This document shows, piece after piece, positions 38,838 through 48,417 of a DNA stretch of 64,000 bases (positions within the stretch are counted from its first letter, which is position 1; the number at the start of each line of letters is the position of its first letter). Origin of the DNA: Oligoflexia bacterium (GTDB lineage: Bacteria; Bdellovibrionota; Bacteriovoracia; Bacteriovoracales; Bacteriovoracaceae); the NCBI GenBank assembly GCA_015232355.1, contig JADFZW010000001.1, forward strand, positions 310,001 to 374,000, given 5' to 3'. The notes beneath the pieces are model-generated. The model did not search any database, was not told the origin of the DNA, and was given only the letters and a program-made list of their open reading frames with translations. Made by a program: the position numbers and the translations under genes.

Positions 38838-39215
38838 TTAAACTCTTCTTCTCTTAGGAGGTTGACATCCATTGTGAGGCATAGGGCTTCTGTCTGCCAC
38901 TAACGATAACTTCAAACCCACTGATAATAACGCTCTTATGGCGTTTTCTCTCCCTGAACCAGGTCCTTTAACAAAAACATCCACGCTACTCACTCCATGT
39001 TCTAAAGCTTTCTTAGCAGCCTCTTGGGAAGCAACCTGTGCTGCAAATGGCGTTGACTTCTTTGAACCTTTAAACCCAAGCTGTCCAGCACTGGCCCAAC
39101 AGATAACATCACCATTCATTTCTGCGAAAGTAACGATCGTATTGTTGAATGAAGTTTGAATATAGCAATACGCATGTGATATACTTTTTTTTGTCTTTTT
39201 TCCTACTTTTACCAT
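38838..39215 (-). CDS. rpsK: Ribosomal protein S11 (uS11)
   Basis: 125 residues with the S11 hallmarks [23 protein letters not shown] and [13 protein letters not shown], ending in [12 protein letters not shown]. It binds 16S rRNA in the platform of the small subunit. Order rpsM-rpsK-rpoA is conserved, but rpsD is absent after it. The ribosome-binding site is weak. Confidence 0.97.
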   Translation of the reverse strand: MVKVGKKTKKSISHAYCYIQTSFNNTIVTFAEMNGDVICWASAGQLGFKGSKKSTPFAAQVASQEAAKKALEHGVSSVDVFVKGPGSGRENAIRALLSVGLKLSLVADRSPMPHNGCQPPKRRRV

Positions 39216-39265
39216 ATTTTTAAAATCCTAATAGCGCGATTATTAATTAATTTATTTTTAAAAAA

Positions 39266-39646
39266 TTACTTCAATTGCTTAATAGATTTCTTACCCGCAA
39301 TAGCTATAGCTTTTCCTTTTCTCGTTCTTGCGTTCGTATGAGTACGTTGCCCTCTAACAGGTAACCCTCTTCTATGTCGAACACCTCTATAGCAACCAAT
39401 ATCTTTTAATCTTTTTATATTTAATGCTATCTCTTTCCTTAAATCTCCCTCAACAGCATAACTCTCAAGACACTTTCTCATCTTCTGTATTTCTTCTTCT
39501 GTAAGATCATTTGTTTTTTTATTCAATTCGATCTCAGAATCTTTTAATACATTAGTAGAAGTGCTCAATCCTACTCCATATAAGCTCTGCAAAGCAACTA
39601 CGATAGCTTTATTTCTAGGCAAATCTACCCCTAATAGTCTGGCCAT
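39266..39646 (-). CDS. rpsM: Ribosomal protein S13 (uS13)
   Basis: 126 residues. MARLLGVDLPRNKAIVVAL and CYRGVRHRRGLPVRGQRTHTNARTRKG are diagnostic; the C-terminal tail contacts tRNA at the P site. AGGAG before the ATG overlaps the rpmJ stop region, so translation of the two is tightly coupled. Confidence 0.97.
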   Translation of the reverse strand: MARLLGVDLPRNKAIVVALQSLYGVGLSTSTNVLKDSEIELNKKTNDLTEEEIQKMRKCLESYAVEGDLRKEIALNIKRLKDIGCYRGVRHRRGLPVRGQRTHTNARTRKGKAIAIAGKKSIKQLK

Positions 39647-39656
39647 GATTTATCTC

Positions 39657-39773
39657 CTAACCCTGTCTTTGTTTGTGTTTTGGTGTGCCCTTACAAATTA
39701 CTCTAAGTACACCTTTTCTACGAATGATCTTACAATTTTTACAAATAGCTTTTACTGATGATCGAACCTTCAT
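39657..39773 (-). CDS. rpmJ: Ribosomal protein L36 (bL36)
   Basis: A 38-residue gene read directly from sequence: [20 protein letters not shown], then [18 protein letters not shown]. The zinc ligands follow C-x2-C-x12-C-x5-H, the E. coli-like form. It lies between infA and rpsM, its usual place, and its stop (39657-39659) adjoins the rpsM ribosome-binding site. Confidence 0.96.
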   Translation of the reverse strand: MKVRSSVKAICKNCKIIRRKGVLRVICKGTPKHKQRQG

Positions 39774-39834
39774 ATTGTCGCCCTTTTTACTTTTTTTATT
39801 TCTCTATCTTAATTTCTTAATTACTTACTATTTA

Positions 39835-40062
39835 TCAACCCTTACTTCTATAAACAATTCTTCCCTTCTCTAAATCATATTTACTGATCTCAACAATAAC
39901 CTTATCTCCTGGAAGAATTTTAATAAAATGCATTCTCATTTTACCACTTATATGGGCCAATACTTTATGCCCATTCTTTAACTTCACACGAAACTTAGTA
40001 TTAGGAAGAAGTTCAACTACCTCTCCTTCAACTTCAATTATGCCTTCCTTGTCACTCGACAT
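39835..40062 (-). CDS. infA: Translation initiation factor IF-1
   Basis: 75 residues forming one OB fold ([50 protein letters not shown]). IF-1 occupies the A site during initiation. AGGT precedes the ATG. The N-terminus ([13 protein letters not shown]) is slightly longer than in E. coli. The adk and map genes often found between secY and infA are absent; only about 117 non-coding bases lie there. Confidence 0.96.
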   Translation of the reverse strand: MSSDKEGIIEVEGEVVELLPNTKFRVKLKNGHKVLAHISGKMRMHFIKILPGDKVIVEISKYDLEKGRIVYRSKG

Positions 40063-40179
40063 TTATTTTTACCTACTCGTTACTATGTCATCTGGTGTGT
40101 ATATCTGAAATCTACTAATAAATCAACAAATCCAATTATACAAATTATTATAGCAATAGAACAAAATTAAAAATTTTCT

Positions 40180-41502
40180 CTAGAATCTTCTCTTTGCTCC
40201 GGTATATTTTCCTCTAACTTTAAATGAATTGTTTTCATACCTATCAGAATACATATATGATTGTACATTCATTAAAACTCTAATTGAAACACTCACAAGA
40301 ATTAACAATGCAGTTCCGCCTAATCTTGTTCCTGCATCAATAAATCTCGAAAACACTGTAGGAAAAATACAAATAACAATTAAAAACAATGTTCCAAAAA
40401 ATGTAATTCTATTCAAAACAAAATCTAAATATTCTTTTGTCTTATCACCAGGTCTTACTCCTGGAATAAAAGCATTATTTCTTTGTAACATCTCCGTAAT
40501 CTTTTTAGTTTTAAACTGAATCGGAGCATAGAAATAAGACATATATGCAATTAGAGCAGCAAACACAATATTAAACAACAATCTTCCAGGATAGAGTGAC
40601 TGTTGAATTGTATCGAAAAATGGTTTCAATGCGCTCTCTGATGAAACAAAACTTGCAAATGTTGCAGGAGCAGCTAGTAGTGATGATGCTAAAATAGGTG
40701 GCATCACTCCGCCTGTATCACAACGTATTGGTAGTGTTTGCATTCCACCATAAACTCTATTGTTAACAATTTTTTTAGCATATTGAACTGATACTCCTCT
40801 ATAAGATTTTTCTACAAAGGAAACAACATAAAATGCTACAAAAACCATAATCAAATTCAAAAACAAACCAATTCCAGACAATTCACCATGCTGAAATAAT
40901 GTCACTTTTTGTATAAACTCAGATGGAATTTCCACAGCGATACCTGCAAAAATTATTAATGAAACTCCATTCTCTAAACCATATTCAGTTATTCTCTCTC
41001 CAAGAAATAGCAAAAACATTGTACCAGCCGTAAGAGTTAATGCCGTTGTAAGTTTAAAAAACATTCCTGGTTCTGGAATAACAGAGATACCACCTTGTGT
41101 TCTAAATGTTTCAAAAACAGCGGCCATACCGTATCCTTGAACTAAACATAGCAACACAGTTGCGTATCGAACAAATCTAGCTATCTTTCTTTGTCCCTCT
41201 GAATCTTCATTCATCTCTTGTATCTGAGGAATAACTTCACCTAATAAACTAAAAATAATTGAAGTGGTAATATAAGGCATAATACCTAAAGCCAACACAG
41301 AGAATTTTTTAAATGAACCACCACTAAAGGTATTTATTAAATCAAATAAAGTATTTCCAGCAACATTAAAATATAGTTGCAAAGCTGCCGCATCTACACC
41401 TGAGACAGGTACCTGCGCTGCCATTCTGAAAACCATTAACAAAAGTATTGTTACTATTATCCTTCTCTTTAGCTCGTCTAGTTTTCCTTGAGCTGCAACC
41501 AT
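40180..41502 (-). CDS. secY: SecY protein translocase subunit
   Basis: 440 residues with ten membrane spans, the pore of the SecYEG translocon. Signature stretches are FRMAAQVPVSGVD, the plug region FDLINTFSGGSFKKFSVLALGIMPYI, RIVYGGMQTLPIRC-like NNRVYGGMQTLPIRCDTGGVMPPI, and FNIVFAALIAYMSYFYAPIQF. Located after rplO as in the spc operon, but separated by 140 bases that hold a GC-rich hairpin. AAGG precedes the ATG by 10 bases. C-terminus ends in a basic tail (GKYTGAKRRF). Confidence 0.97.
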   Translation of the reverse strand: MVAAQGKLDELKRRIIVTILLLMVFRMAAQVPVSGVDAAALQLYFNVAGNTLFDLINTFSGGSFKKFSVLALGIMPYITTSIIFSLLGEVIPQIQEMNEDSEGQRKIARFVRYATVLLCLVQGYGMAAVFETFRTQGGISVIPEPGMFFKLTTALTLTAGTMFLLFLGERITEYGLENGVSLIIFAGIAVEIPSEFIQKVTLFQHGELSGIGLFLNLIMVFVAFYVVSFVEKSYRGVSVQYAKKIVNNRVYGGMQTLPIRCDTGGVMPPILASSLLAAPATFASFVSSESALKPFFDTIQQSLYPGRLLFNIVFAALIAYMSYFYAPIQFKTKKITEMLQRNNAFIPGVRPGDKTKEYLDFVLNRITFFGTLFLIVICIFPTVFSRFIDAGTRLGGTALLILVSVSIRVLMNVQSYMYSDRYENNSFKVRGKYTGAKRRF

Positions 41503-41522
41503 ATCCCCAAACCTTTATTTTA

Positions 41523-41542
41523 GACGGGGTATTTCCCACGTC
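41523..41542 (-). promoter_or_regulatory. GC-rich hairpin in the rplO-secY leader
   Basis: On the plus strand GACG-GGG, loop TATTT, CCC-A-CGTC: seven base pairs with one bulged A, standing out from AT-rich surroundings. It ends 21 bases before the secY ATG and has no U-run, so it is not a terminator. Nearby GTGTACAC (at about 41608-41616) and TATAAT-like sequence suggest an internal promoter with a structured leader. Confidence 0.45.
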
Positions 41543-41642
41543 AGTTATTATTAGTGCATGCCTAGTACGTTATTATATAATTATAATAATATAGCTTTAA
41601 TTGATAGTGTACACAGATTTTCTCTTCATGCACATTGCTTAA

Positions 41643-42107
41643 TTACAGAATTGCTCCTCCTGACTTTAAAACTGCATCCTTTGCACCTTTAGAAAAGCAA
41701 TCAATTTTCTCAAATACTAACTTCTTACTCAACTGAGCATTATGTTTTAGAATTATTTTTATAGGAAGATGCTTCTGTTTTCCTTTAAGCAATCTGGTCG
41801 CAACAATTTTTTCTTTTGTAACAGTTTCACTATCAGTAAATTTTTTATATACATCAGACAAATTTACAATAGCATACTTCTGCTTAAAAACTTCGTTTGT
41901 AAACTTTCTAGCCTTTGGAAGTCTCATATACATTGGAAGGTTATTACCTTCAAATCCAATTCTTACTCCACCACCATTTCTAGCTTTTTGACCTTTATGT
42001 CCTTTACCCGCCTGACAACCTTGGCCAGAACCTGGACCTCTACCTAAACGCTTTGTATTTCTATGAGCACCTGGAGCGCTTCTTATATTTGTAAGACTCA
42101 TTACCAT
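41643..42107 (-). CDS. rplO: Ribosomal protein L15 (uL15)
   Basis: 154 residues. [21 protein letters not shown] near the N-terminus is the L15 signature; the C-terminal [14 protein letters not shown] is also typical. AAGGA lies 6 bases before the ATG at 42107. An in-frame ATG at 42101 is an alternative. Between rpmD and secY as usual. Confidence 0.96.
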   Translation of the reverse strand: MVMSLTNIRSAPGAHRNTKRLGRGPGSGQGCQAGKGHKGQKARNGGGVRIGFEGNNLPMYMRLPKARKFTNEVFKQKYAIVNLSDVYKKFTDSETVTKEKIVATRLLKGKQKHLPIKIILKHNAQLSKKLVFEKIDCFSKGAKDAVLKSGGAIL

Positions 42108-42184
42108 AAAATATCCTTATTCATTCAATCAATCAAATTCTCAAGCAACATTAGAAAATTAAAACAAAAATAACAAAATATAAA

Positions 42185-42379
42185 TTATCTCACCTCTAGC
42201 ATATGAATAACTTTTTTAATCATTCCTCTTACACAAGGTGTATTTTCTAACGTTCTCTCTTGATTTATTTTCTTTAATCCTAAACCTAAAACATTAGCCT
42301 TTTGTTTCGGAGTACATCCAATAGTACTTACCTTTAACTTTACTTTTATAGAATTTTTTTTATCTTTCATACTCATCAT
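42185..42379 (-). CDS. rpmD: Ribosomal protein L30 (uL30)
   Basis: 64 residues: KVKLKVSTIGCTPKQKANVL and NTPCVRGMIKKVIHMLEV match L30. The ATG at 42379 has AGGTG 5 bases upstream and is preferred to an in-frame GTG at 42385. It starts 8 bases after the rpsE stop, so translation is probably coupled. Confidence 0.93.
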   Translation of the reverse strand: MMSMKDKKNSIKVKLKVSTIGCTPKQKANVLGLGLKKINQERTLENTPCVRGMIKKVIHMLEVR

Positions 42380-42387
42380 AATCACAC

Positions 42388-43050
42388 CTACTTTATTCTT
42401 ATCCTGTTAGCATCTACTCCTCTTAGAGAAGCGATATCTGCTGGAGATCTCAACTTCATTAAAGCATTGAATGTTGCTTTAACAATGTTATGCGGATTAT
42501 TTCCTCTTACAGATTTAGTTAAAATATTTTTTACACCTGCCAACTCAAGTATAGATCGACATGCTCCAGCTGCCTTAACACCAGTACCTTCAGATGCTGG
42601 CCTAAAAACAATTTCACCAGCATCATGCTTTCCTCTTATTTCATGAGGTATTGTTCCACCATCTAATACAACCTTAACCATCTTACTTTGAGCAGCACTC
42701 TTTGCTTTTCTTATAGCTTCAGGTACTTCTTTCGCTTTACCAAGTCCATAACCTATCCTACCATTTTTATCACCTACTACTAGTAAAGCGGAGAATGAAA
42801 ATCTTCGTCCTCCCTTAACAACCTTCGCACACCTATTAACCGAAATAACTCTCTCTTCTAATTCAGAACCCAGTTGGGAATCTCCAGGACCGGCAGAGCT
42901 ACCCTCTGGTCTTCTACCATCTTTTCCTCTCTTCGATTGATGCGAAAATCCTCTCTTCTTAGTTGCCTTCCCTTCCGTTTCATTCGCGGTCACATTGTCA
43001 GTCTCTGCGCCCACATCTTTAACTCCCTCTAGATCTGATACACCACTCAT
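42388..43050 (-). CDS. rpsE: Ribosomal protein S5 (uS5) with N-terminal extension
   Basis: 220 residues, against about 165 in E. coli. The core starts near residue 63 ([20 protein letters not shown], then [20 protein letters not shown] and [20 protein letters not shown]). The first 60 residues are an extra charged, disordered tail ([20 protein letters not shown]). CGGAG precedes the ATG at 43050, so the extension is likely translated. S5 acts in decoding fidelity and mRNA unwinding at the entry channel. Confidence 0.95.
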   Translation of the reverse strand: MSGVSDLEGVKDVGAETDNVTANETEGKATKKRGFSHQSKRGKDGRRPEGSSAGPGDSQLGSELEERVISVNRCAKVVKGGRRFSFSALLVVGDKNGRIGYGLGKAKEVPEAIRKAKSAAQSKMVKVVLDGGTIPHEIRGKHDAGEIVFRPASEGTGVKAAGACRSILELAGVKNILTKSVRGNNPHNIVKATFNALMKLRSPADIASLRGVDANRIRIK

Positions 43051-43127
43051 TAAATATTCTCCGAAAAAAAATTACTAACTCTATTAATTATTTATCTTTG
43101 ACTCTTAATCTTATTTAACTAAAAAAA

Positions 43128-43505
43128 CTATATCTTAATTCCGTTATCTCTAATACCTTTTGCAACTGAAGCTATAATACCTTTAAATGGCAATCCATTT
43201 CTATCAAAAACTACATTTGAAATATTACGCCTTTTTAATTCTTCAGCAAGACTTGCACCAACAACAGCAGCACCACTAACACTCTTCTTAGCACCAGGAA
43301 CTGCATTCTTTCCAAAAGTATGCAATGAAAAAAGTGTCTTCCCTAATGAATCATCTACTACTTGAACTGATATATGCTTATTTGTTTTTATAACACATAC
43401 CCTAGGAGCATCTGTCTTTCCAATTACCTTCGCTCGTATAGATAATTTTCTTCGACACTTTCTTTCATCAGATATTTTTTTTATTTTACCAATACGCTTT
43501 CTCAT
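43128..43505 (-). CDS. rplR: Ribosomal protein L18 (uL18)
   Basis: 125 residues with RKLSIRAKVIGKTDAPRVCV, HISVQVVDD and VVFDRNGLPFKGIIASVAKGIRDNGIKI, which are typical of L18, the 5S rRNA binder. GGAG precedes the ATG by 11 bases. Order rplF-rplR-rpsE is standard. Confidence 0.96.
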   Translation of the reverse strand: MRKRIGKIKKISDERKCRRKLSIRAKVIGKTDAPRVCVIKTNKHISVQVVDDSLGKTLFSLHTFGKNAVPGAKKSVSGAAVVGASLAEELKRRNISNVVFDRNGLPFKGIIASVAKGIRDNGIKI

Positions 43506-43545
43506 TTATTTAATTTCTCCGTTCTCTAGCTAACTAACAGACTAA

Positions 43546-44103
43546 CTAGCTTTGTTGCTTACCACCAGTTTTTCCAGCTTTTCTGATTATCTTCTCATCT
43601 GAATATCTTATTCCTTTTCCCTTATATGGCTCTGGTGGTCTATAACTTCTTATTTTCGCAGAAACAAATCCAACTAATTCTTTATTACATCCAGAAACCT
43701 CAATTTTACCAGCCTTAACCGTAACATCTATTCCAGCTGGTATATCGTACTCTACAGGATGAGAATATCCTAAACTTAGAATTAATTTTCTATCTGCCAC
43801 ATGTGCTTTATAACCAACACCAGTATAATCTAATGATTTTGTAAAACCAACGGAAACTCCTCTGATTATATTACTAACAAGTGTTCTTGAAAGTCCCCAA
43901 AGTGATTTAACTTTTTTGTCTGTGATGTTATTACTATCCACTGGTTCTATTTGAATAGTAGTTCCAGCTCTAACAGCTTTAAGACACTCAGATAATTCAT
44001 ACTTAAGTGTACCCTTAGATCCTTTTGCTTCTATTATACTCCCACTTACATTAACACCAACCTCTTTAGGTATCTCAATGGGCTTCTTTCCTACTCTAGA
44101 CAT
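43546..44103 (-). CDS. rplF: Ribosomal protein L6 (uL6)
   Basis: 185 residues: MSRVGKKPIEIPKEV at the start, SLWGLSRTLVSNIIRGVSVG in the middle, and PPEPYKGKGIRYSDEKIIRK near the end are diagnostic. L6 supports the GTPase-associated centre. GGAG precedes the ATG. The stop codon lies in a CTAA-rich repeat. Confidence 0.97.
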   Translation of the reverse strand: MSRVGKKPIEIPKEVGVNVSGSIIEAKGSKGTLKYELSECLKAVRAGTTIQIEPVDSNNITDKKVKSLWGLSRTLVSNIIRGVSVGFTKSLDYTGVGYKAHVADRKLILSLGYSHPVEYDIPAGIDVTVKAGKIEVSGCNKELVGFVSAKIRSYRPPEPYKGKGIRYSDEKIIRKAGKTGGKQQS

Positions 44104-44179
44104 ACGCTACTCCAAACTTGATCTTTATTTGACCTTAACTGATTCTTACCCAACCATTATATGATCATTAATCAATCTT

Positions 44180-44563
44180 TTACCATACCTTACAAATAAC
44201 TTCGCCACCAACTTCCATCTTTTTTGCACTTCGAGAAGACATAATTCCTTTTGATGTCGAAATTATTGCTATACCTAATCCACTTAAAACTCTAGGTAAC
44301 TCTTTGCGGCCCTTATATACTCTAAGTCCAGGAGATGAAATTCTTTCTATTCCTGAAATAGCATTTTCTTTTAAAAAGATTTTAAGCACCAAAGAATTTC
44401 GATCATTCGCAAATAATTTAAACGATCTAATATATCCCTCTTCCTTTAAAACCTTACAAATGTAAGTTTTTATCTTGCTTGCTGGAACATCCACTTTTGT
44501 ATGTCCGGCCCTGGAAGCATTTCTTATTCTTGTTAATAAATCCGCAATAGGATCTGATGTCAT
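44180..44563 (-). CDS. rpsH: Ribosomal protein S8 (uS8)
   Basis: 127 residues: MTSDPIADLLTRIRNASRAG at the start and GRKELPRVLSGLGIAIISTSKGIMSSRSA at the end are typical of S8, a central-domain 16S binder and in many bacteria the spc operon autoregulator. GGAG precedes the ATG. Confidence 0.97.
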   Translation of the reverse strand: MTSDPIADLLTRIRNASRAGHTKVDVPASKIKTYICKVLKEEGYIRSFKLFANDRNSLVLKIFLKENAISGIERISSPGLRVYKGRKELPRVLSGLGIAIISTSKGIMSSRSAKKMEVGGEVICKVW

Positions 44564-44597
44564 ATAACAACTCCAAAAAATTTATGAAAATTCTACT

Positions 44598-44783
44598 TTA
44601 CCAACTCGCCTTCAATACACCTGGAATAAAACCTTTAAGTGCATTTGTCCTAAAACATATTCTACACAATTTAAACTTACCAATATATCCCCTAGCTCTA
44701 CCACATAGTTCACATCTATTCTTTCTTCTAACTTCGAACTTAGGTTTTCTCTTGGATGCTACAATTTTCGCTAATCTGGCCAT
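44598..44783 (-). CDS. rpsZ: Ribosomal protein S14, zinc-binding type (uS14)
   Basis: 61 residues: the short, zinc-binding form with C-x2-C-x12-C-x2-C (CELCGRARG ... LCRICF). Many proteobacteria carry the longer zinc-free S14, so this form is of taxonomic interest. GGGGTAT precedes the ATG. Between rplE and rpsH as usual. Confidence 0.96.
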   Translation of the reverse strand: MARLAKIVASKRKPKFEVRRKNRCELCGRARGYIGKFKLCRICFRTNALKGFIPGVLKASW

Positions 44784-44817
44784 AAAAAATATACCCCTAT
44801 TTTATACTACTCACACT

Positions 44818-45360
44818 CTACTCTCTAAATGGCATACCGAATAGTTTAAGCAATTCGCGCGCTTCATCGTTACTCTTTGCAGTTGTAACAATACAAACCC
44901 CAATGCCTCTAATTTTATCTATTTTATCGTAATTAATTTCTGGAAAAATAATTTGCTCTTTAATTCCAAGAGTATAATTACCTTTACCATCAAAACCGTG
45001 AGGAGAAACTCCTCTGAAATCTCTCACTCTAGGAAGAGATAATGTAATCAATCTATCTAAGAACTCATACATTTTGTAACCTCTAAGTGTTACATGAGCT
45101 CCAATAGCCTGACCTTTTCTCAACTTAAATGATGCTATTGATTTTTTTGCTCTAGCAGTAACTGGTTTCTGACCTGAAATTAAAGCTAAATCATTTATAA
45201 TATTTTCAACTACCTTTCCGTTTTGAACACACTCTCTATTAACACAGTTAACAACTATCTTTTCAAGCTTTGGAACCATGTTTACATTTTTGTATTTGAA
45301 CTTATTGTTCATCAAATTTTTTACTTCACTGTTGTATAAATCTTTCAATCTGCAATTCAT
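44818..45360 (-). CDS. rplE: Ribosomal protein L5 (uL5)
   Basis: 180 residues: [38 protein letters not shown] and [21 protein letters not shown] are diagnostic. L5 binds 5S rRNA and contacts P-site tRNA. AAGGGA precedes the ATG. Confidence 0.97.
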   Translation of the reverse strand: MNCRLKDLYNSEVKNLMNNKFKYKNVNMVPKLEKIVVNCVNRECVQNGKVVENIINDLALISGQKPVTARAKKSIASFKLRKGQAIGAHVTLRGYKMYEFLDRLITLSLPRVRDFRGVSPHGFDGKGNYTLGIKEQIIFPEINYDKIDKIRGIGVCIVTTAKSNDEARELLKLFGMPFRE

Positions 45361-45429
45361 ATCGATCCCTTACACATTTTCATTTTAGCTATGTTATATA
45401 GAATTCAAACTTAGCTTTAAAATTTAGCT

Positions 45430-45738
45430 TTAAATAGTTACACCACTCTTTACAGTGACTCTCTGTCTCTTACCACCTTTTTCAATTATTTTAACTCTTG
45501 TTGCTTTTCCTGTCTTTGGATCAACTATAGCAACATTACTTCTATCTATGAAAAGCTCTTTTTTTACATGCCCACCTTCAGCATTGTCTTTTGAACGTGG
45601 CATCGCTTTCACTGCTAAATTCACACCATCAACTAAAACTGCATTCTTTTTAAGATTAATTTTTTTAATCTTACCTTTTTTTCCTTTATCCTTTCCAGCT
45701 ATGACAATAACTTCGTCATTTACCTTTAATTTCTGCAT
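45430..45738 (-). CDS. rplX: Ribosomal protein L24 (uL24)
   Basis: 102 residues with the KOW motif NDEVIVIAGKDKGKKGKIKKI near the start and VDGVNLAVKAMPRSKDNAEG following. An assembly initiator for the large subunit. GAGGTTA precedes the ATG. Confidence 0.96.
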   Translation of the reverse strand: MQKLKVNDEVIVIAGKDKGKKGKIKKINLKKNAVLVDGVNLAVKAMPRSKDNAEGGHVKKELFIDRSNVAIVDPKTGKATRVKIIEKGGKRQRVTVKSGVTI

Positions 45739-45824
45739 CTGTAACCTCTATTATCTTATCTCTAATCTCGATCTTTAATTTTATAATTAAATAATTTTAT
45801 AAAAAAATTTTCGTCCAATCTCTT

Positions 45825-46193
45825 TTACAAAACCTCTGGTGCCAATGAACAAATCTTGGCAAAATTTTTATTTCTTAATTCCCTAGCCACTGGACCAAAT
45901 ATACGCGTACCAACTGGTTCATTATTGGCAGCTATTAAAACAACACTATTATCATCAAATCGTATGTAAGAACCATCTTCTCTTCTAATTGGAGCTTTTG
46001 TTCTTACAACGACAGCTTTTTTTACCTCGCCCTTCTTAATTTTTGAACCAGGTATCGCTTGTTGAACTGCAACGACAACAATATCACCTATACTAGCACT
46101 AACTTTTTTACTTCCACCCAAAACTTTTATACACTTTACTAGTTTTGCGCCAGAATTATCACCGACTTCAAGTCTAGTCTGCATCTGAATCAT
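45825..46193 (-). CDS. rplN: Ribosomal protein L14 (uL14)
   Basis: 122 residues: [19 protein letters not shown] at the start and [20 protein letters not shown] near the end are diagnostic. GGGG precedes the ATG. L14 bridges to the small subunit. Confidence 0.97.
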   Translation of the reverse strand: MIQMQTRLEVGDNSGAKLVKCIKVLGGSKKVSASIGDIVVVAVQQAIPGSKIKKGEVKKAVVVRTKAPIRREDGSYIRFDDNSVVLIAANNEPVGTRIFGPVARELRNKNFAKICSLAPEVL

Positions 46194-46228
46194 ATATCGA
46201 CCCCTTTATACTCTTCTATTTTTTCTCT

Positions 46229-46483
46229 TTATTCTGCTTTGTAAAGTTTCCATCTCTTCAATTTAGACATCGGTCTAGACTCAATTATGGTCACTACATC
46301 TCCAACTTTTGCTGAATTATCTTCATCATGAGCGTAGTATTTTTTAGACACACTAACATATTTATCATATCTACTGTGTCTTATTTTTCTACTTACACTA
46401 ACAACTATCATCTTATCACATTTGTCAGATACAACTGTACCGTTAAGCTTTCTTTTATAACTTCTAGTATTTTCCATATCCAT
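46229..46483 (-). CDS. rpsQ: Ribosomal protein S17 (uS17)
   Basis: 84 residues: [39 protein letters not shown] and [13 protein letters not shown] match S17, an early 16S assembly protein. The ribosome-binding site is weak (CGGAA). Confidence 0.96.
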   Translation of the reverse strand: MDMENTRSYKRKLNGTVVSDKCDKMIVVSVSRKIRHSRYDKYVSVSKKYYAHDEDNSAKVGDVVTIIESRPMSKLKRWKLYKAE

Positions 46484-46540
46484 ACGTTAAATTCCGAAAA
46501 TATTTTCTATCTTGTTTAAATTAAATATAAAATTTGTTAA

Positions 46541-46744
46541 TTAATTTTTTAACTCTTTCGCTCTCTTTGCAGTCATTAATCTAGCAATATCAGTCTTCAT
46601 TGTTTTCAATAAATGAGGTTTTTCTAAAGTAGCGGTATACATCTTGATTTTCAATTTAAAAATTTCATTATTTAAATTTTCGATCTTAAGCCCAATCTCT
46701 TTATCGCTCAACTTCATAATATCAGAATACTTCATCTTTTCCAT
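46541..46744 (-). CDS. rpmC: Ribosomal protein L29 (uL29)
   Basis: 67 residues in the usual place between rplP and rps[21 protein letters not shown] and the C-terminal [16 protein letters not shown] fit the L29 two-helix fold at the exit tunnel. It starts 11 bases after the rplP stop. Confidence 0.95.
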   Translation of the reverse strand: MEKMKYSDIMKLSDKEIGLKIENLNNEIFKLKIKMYTATLEKPHLLKTMKTDIARLMTAKRAKELKN

Positions 46745-46755
46745 AACTCTTGTTC

Positions 46756-47196
46756 CTACTTGCTCTTATCCAATTTAGTATCTTCTTGCAATTCTTTCTT
46801 TATAACTTTTGTTTTTATTGAAAGTTTATACTTGGCAACAGTCAATGCTTCAATACATGTTTCCTTATCAAGCCCACCAATTTCAAATAATATTCTTCCT
46901 GGCTTAACAACTGCGACCCATGATTCAGGAGCTCCCTTACCATTACCCATACGAACTTCAGCAGGTTTTTTTGTTAGAGGTTTATCAGGAAAAATTCTTA
47001 CCCAAATACTACCACCTCTTTTTGCTTTTCTTGTAATTGCAATTCTTGCTGCTTCAATTTGTTTATTTGAAACAAAACCACAAGTCAAAGCTTGAAGAGC
47101 ATAATCACCTTTTCCTAGTGTACTGCCTCTATACGAATAACCTCTCATCCTACCCTTCATTTGTTTTCGCCATTTCACTTTTTTAGGACTAAGCAT
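46756..47196 (-). CDS. rplP: Ribosomal protein L16 (uL16)
   Basis: 146 residues: [39 protein letters not shown] and [19 protein letters not shown] are diagnostic. L16 organises the A site of the large subunit. It has a somewhat longer Lys/Glu C-terminal tail than E. coli. Confidence 0.97.
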   Translation of the reverse strand: MLSPKKVKWRKQMKGRMRGYSYRGSTLGKGDYALQALTCGFVSNKQIEAARIAITRKAKRGGSIWVRIFPDKPLTKKPAEVRMGNGKGAPESWVAVVKPGRILFEIGGLDKETCIEALTVAKYKLSIKTKVIKKELQEDTKLDKSK

Positions 47197-47296
47197 ATAT
47201 TATTTCTCTCCATCTATTATAACTTGTTAAGTAACTTACTAACAGCTTATTCAAAAGCTCACTATTCCTATCATCACTCTAACAACAATTATTTAT

Positions 47297-47923
47297 TTAT
47301 TTAAAAATTTCACCCTTATAAACCCAAGTCTTCACTCCAATAATACCATATGTAGTGAATGCTTCTGCTGTATCATAATCAATATCGGCCCTTAATGTAT
47401 GCAGAGGTATTTTTCTCTCTGAATATCCCTCTGTTCTCGCCATCTCTGCACCACCAAGTCTACCAGAGCACTTAACTTTAATACCTCTAACTCCTGCTCT
47501 AAATGCAGATTGCATAACTTTTTTCATGGCCCTTCTGAATGCAACTCTTTTTTCAAGTTGTGAAGCTATATTTTCAGCAATCAATTTTGCACTTGCATCT
47601 GGTCTCTTCACTTCAGCAATATTAAAGAAAACTGTTCCCTTAATAAATTTCTTTAGGTCCTTTCTTATCTTATCAATTCCAGTTCCCTTCTTACCAATCG
47701 CAACTCCAGGTTTAGCAGTATAGACAGTTATCTTAACTTGATCAGATGTTCTAACTATCTCGATACTTGCAACAGATGCAGCTTTTAGTTCTTTTTCGAT
47801 ATATTTTCTTGCTGCCAAATCTTCATGTAATAAATCAGCATATTTATCTTTAGTATACCAATTAGAATACCATGTTCTTATATAACCTAATCTAAACCCA
47901 AATGGATGTACTTTTTGTCCCAT
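47297..47923 (-). CDS. rpsC: Ribosomal protein S3 (uS3)
   Basis: 208 residues: MGQKVHPFGFRLGYIRTW at the start, the KH domain with VAIGKKGTGIDKIRKDL, and GGAEMARTEGYSERKIPLHT. S3 lines the mRNA entry channel. Shorter at the C-terminus than E. coli (233). The stop codon is inside an ATTT repeat (47291-47302). Confidence 0.97.
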   Translation of the reverse strand: MGQKVHPFGFRLGYIRTWYSNWYTKDKYADLLHEDLAARKYIEKELKAASVASIEIVRTSDQVKITVYTAKPGVAIGKKGTGIDKIRKDLKKFIKGTVFFNIAEVKRPDASAKLIAENIASQLEKRVAFRRAMKKVMQSAFRAGVRGIKVKCSGRLGGAEMARTEGYSERKIPLHTLRADIDYDTAEAFTTYGIIGVKTWVYKGEIFK

Positions 47924-47949
47924 TTAAAATCCTTTCAAAATATTACCAG

Positions 47950-48303
47950 CTACTCTTTCTTACTATTTAAATCTTCACTTAACTTTATCTTTATTTTACT
48001 TGTTCTATATTTCACTCTATAAGCTCTTCCCTGTGCTCTTGCATGTACTCTCTTTATCGTAATTCCTTCATCTACTGAAGCATGCTCAACAATCAACTTA
48101 TCTAAGTTGTAAGTTGGATTTTTAGAAGCAATAGCAAGTCCATTATTAAGTGTCTTTGCTATAGCTAAAGCTATGCCTCTCTTCTCATTAAACTTAAGTA
48201 TTTTAAGAGCGTCGCTCACTAGTGAACCTCTTATTAGGTCCACAACTTGACGTACTTTTCTCGCCGATACTTGAACATTATTATCTTCTACCTTTATGCT
48301 CAT
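47950..48303 (-). CDS. rplV: Ribosomal protein L22 (uL22)
   Basis: 117 residues: VSARKVRQVVDLIRGSLVSD and IKRVHARAQGRAYRVKYRTSKI are diagnostic; its loop lines the exit tunnel. I start at the ATG at 48303, which has GGGTGA 5 bases upstream, rather than an in-frame TTG at 48315. Confidence 0.96.
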   Translation of the reverse strand: MSIKVEDNNVQVSARKVRQVVDLIRGSLVSDALKILKFNEKRGIALAIAKTLNNGLAIASKNPTYNLDKLIVEHASVDEGITIKRVHARAQGRAYRVKYRTSKIKIKLSEDLNSKKE

Positions 48304-48417
48304 CCAATCACCCAATCTTTATCTAAAAAATATTTAAATTTTTATCCAACAGCATTTCCAATTAACATATAACCATTATCAACAATTTCAATTTAAGTTG
48401 AAACTATTTTTAAACTC

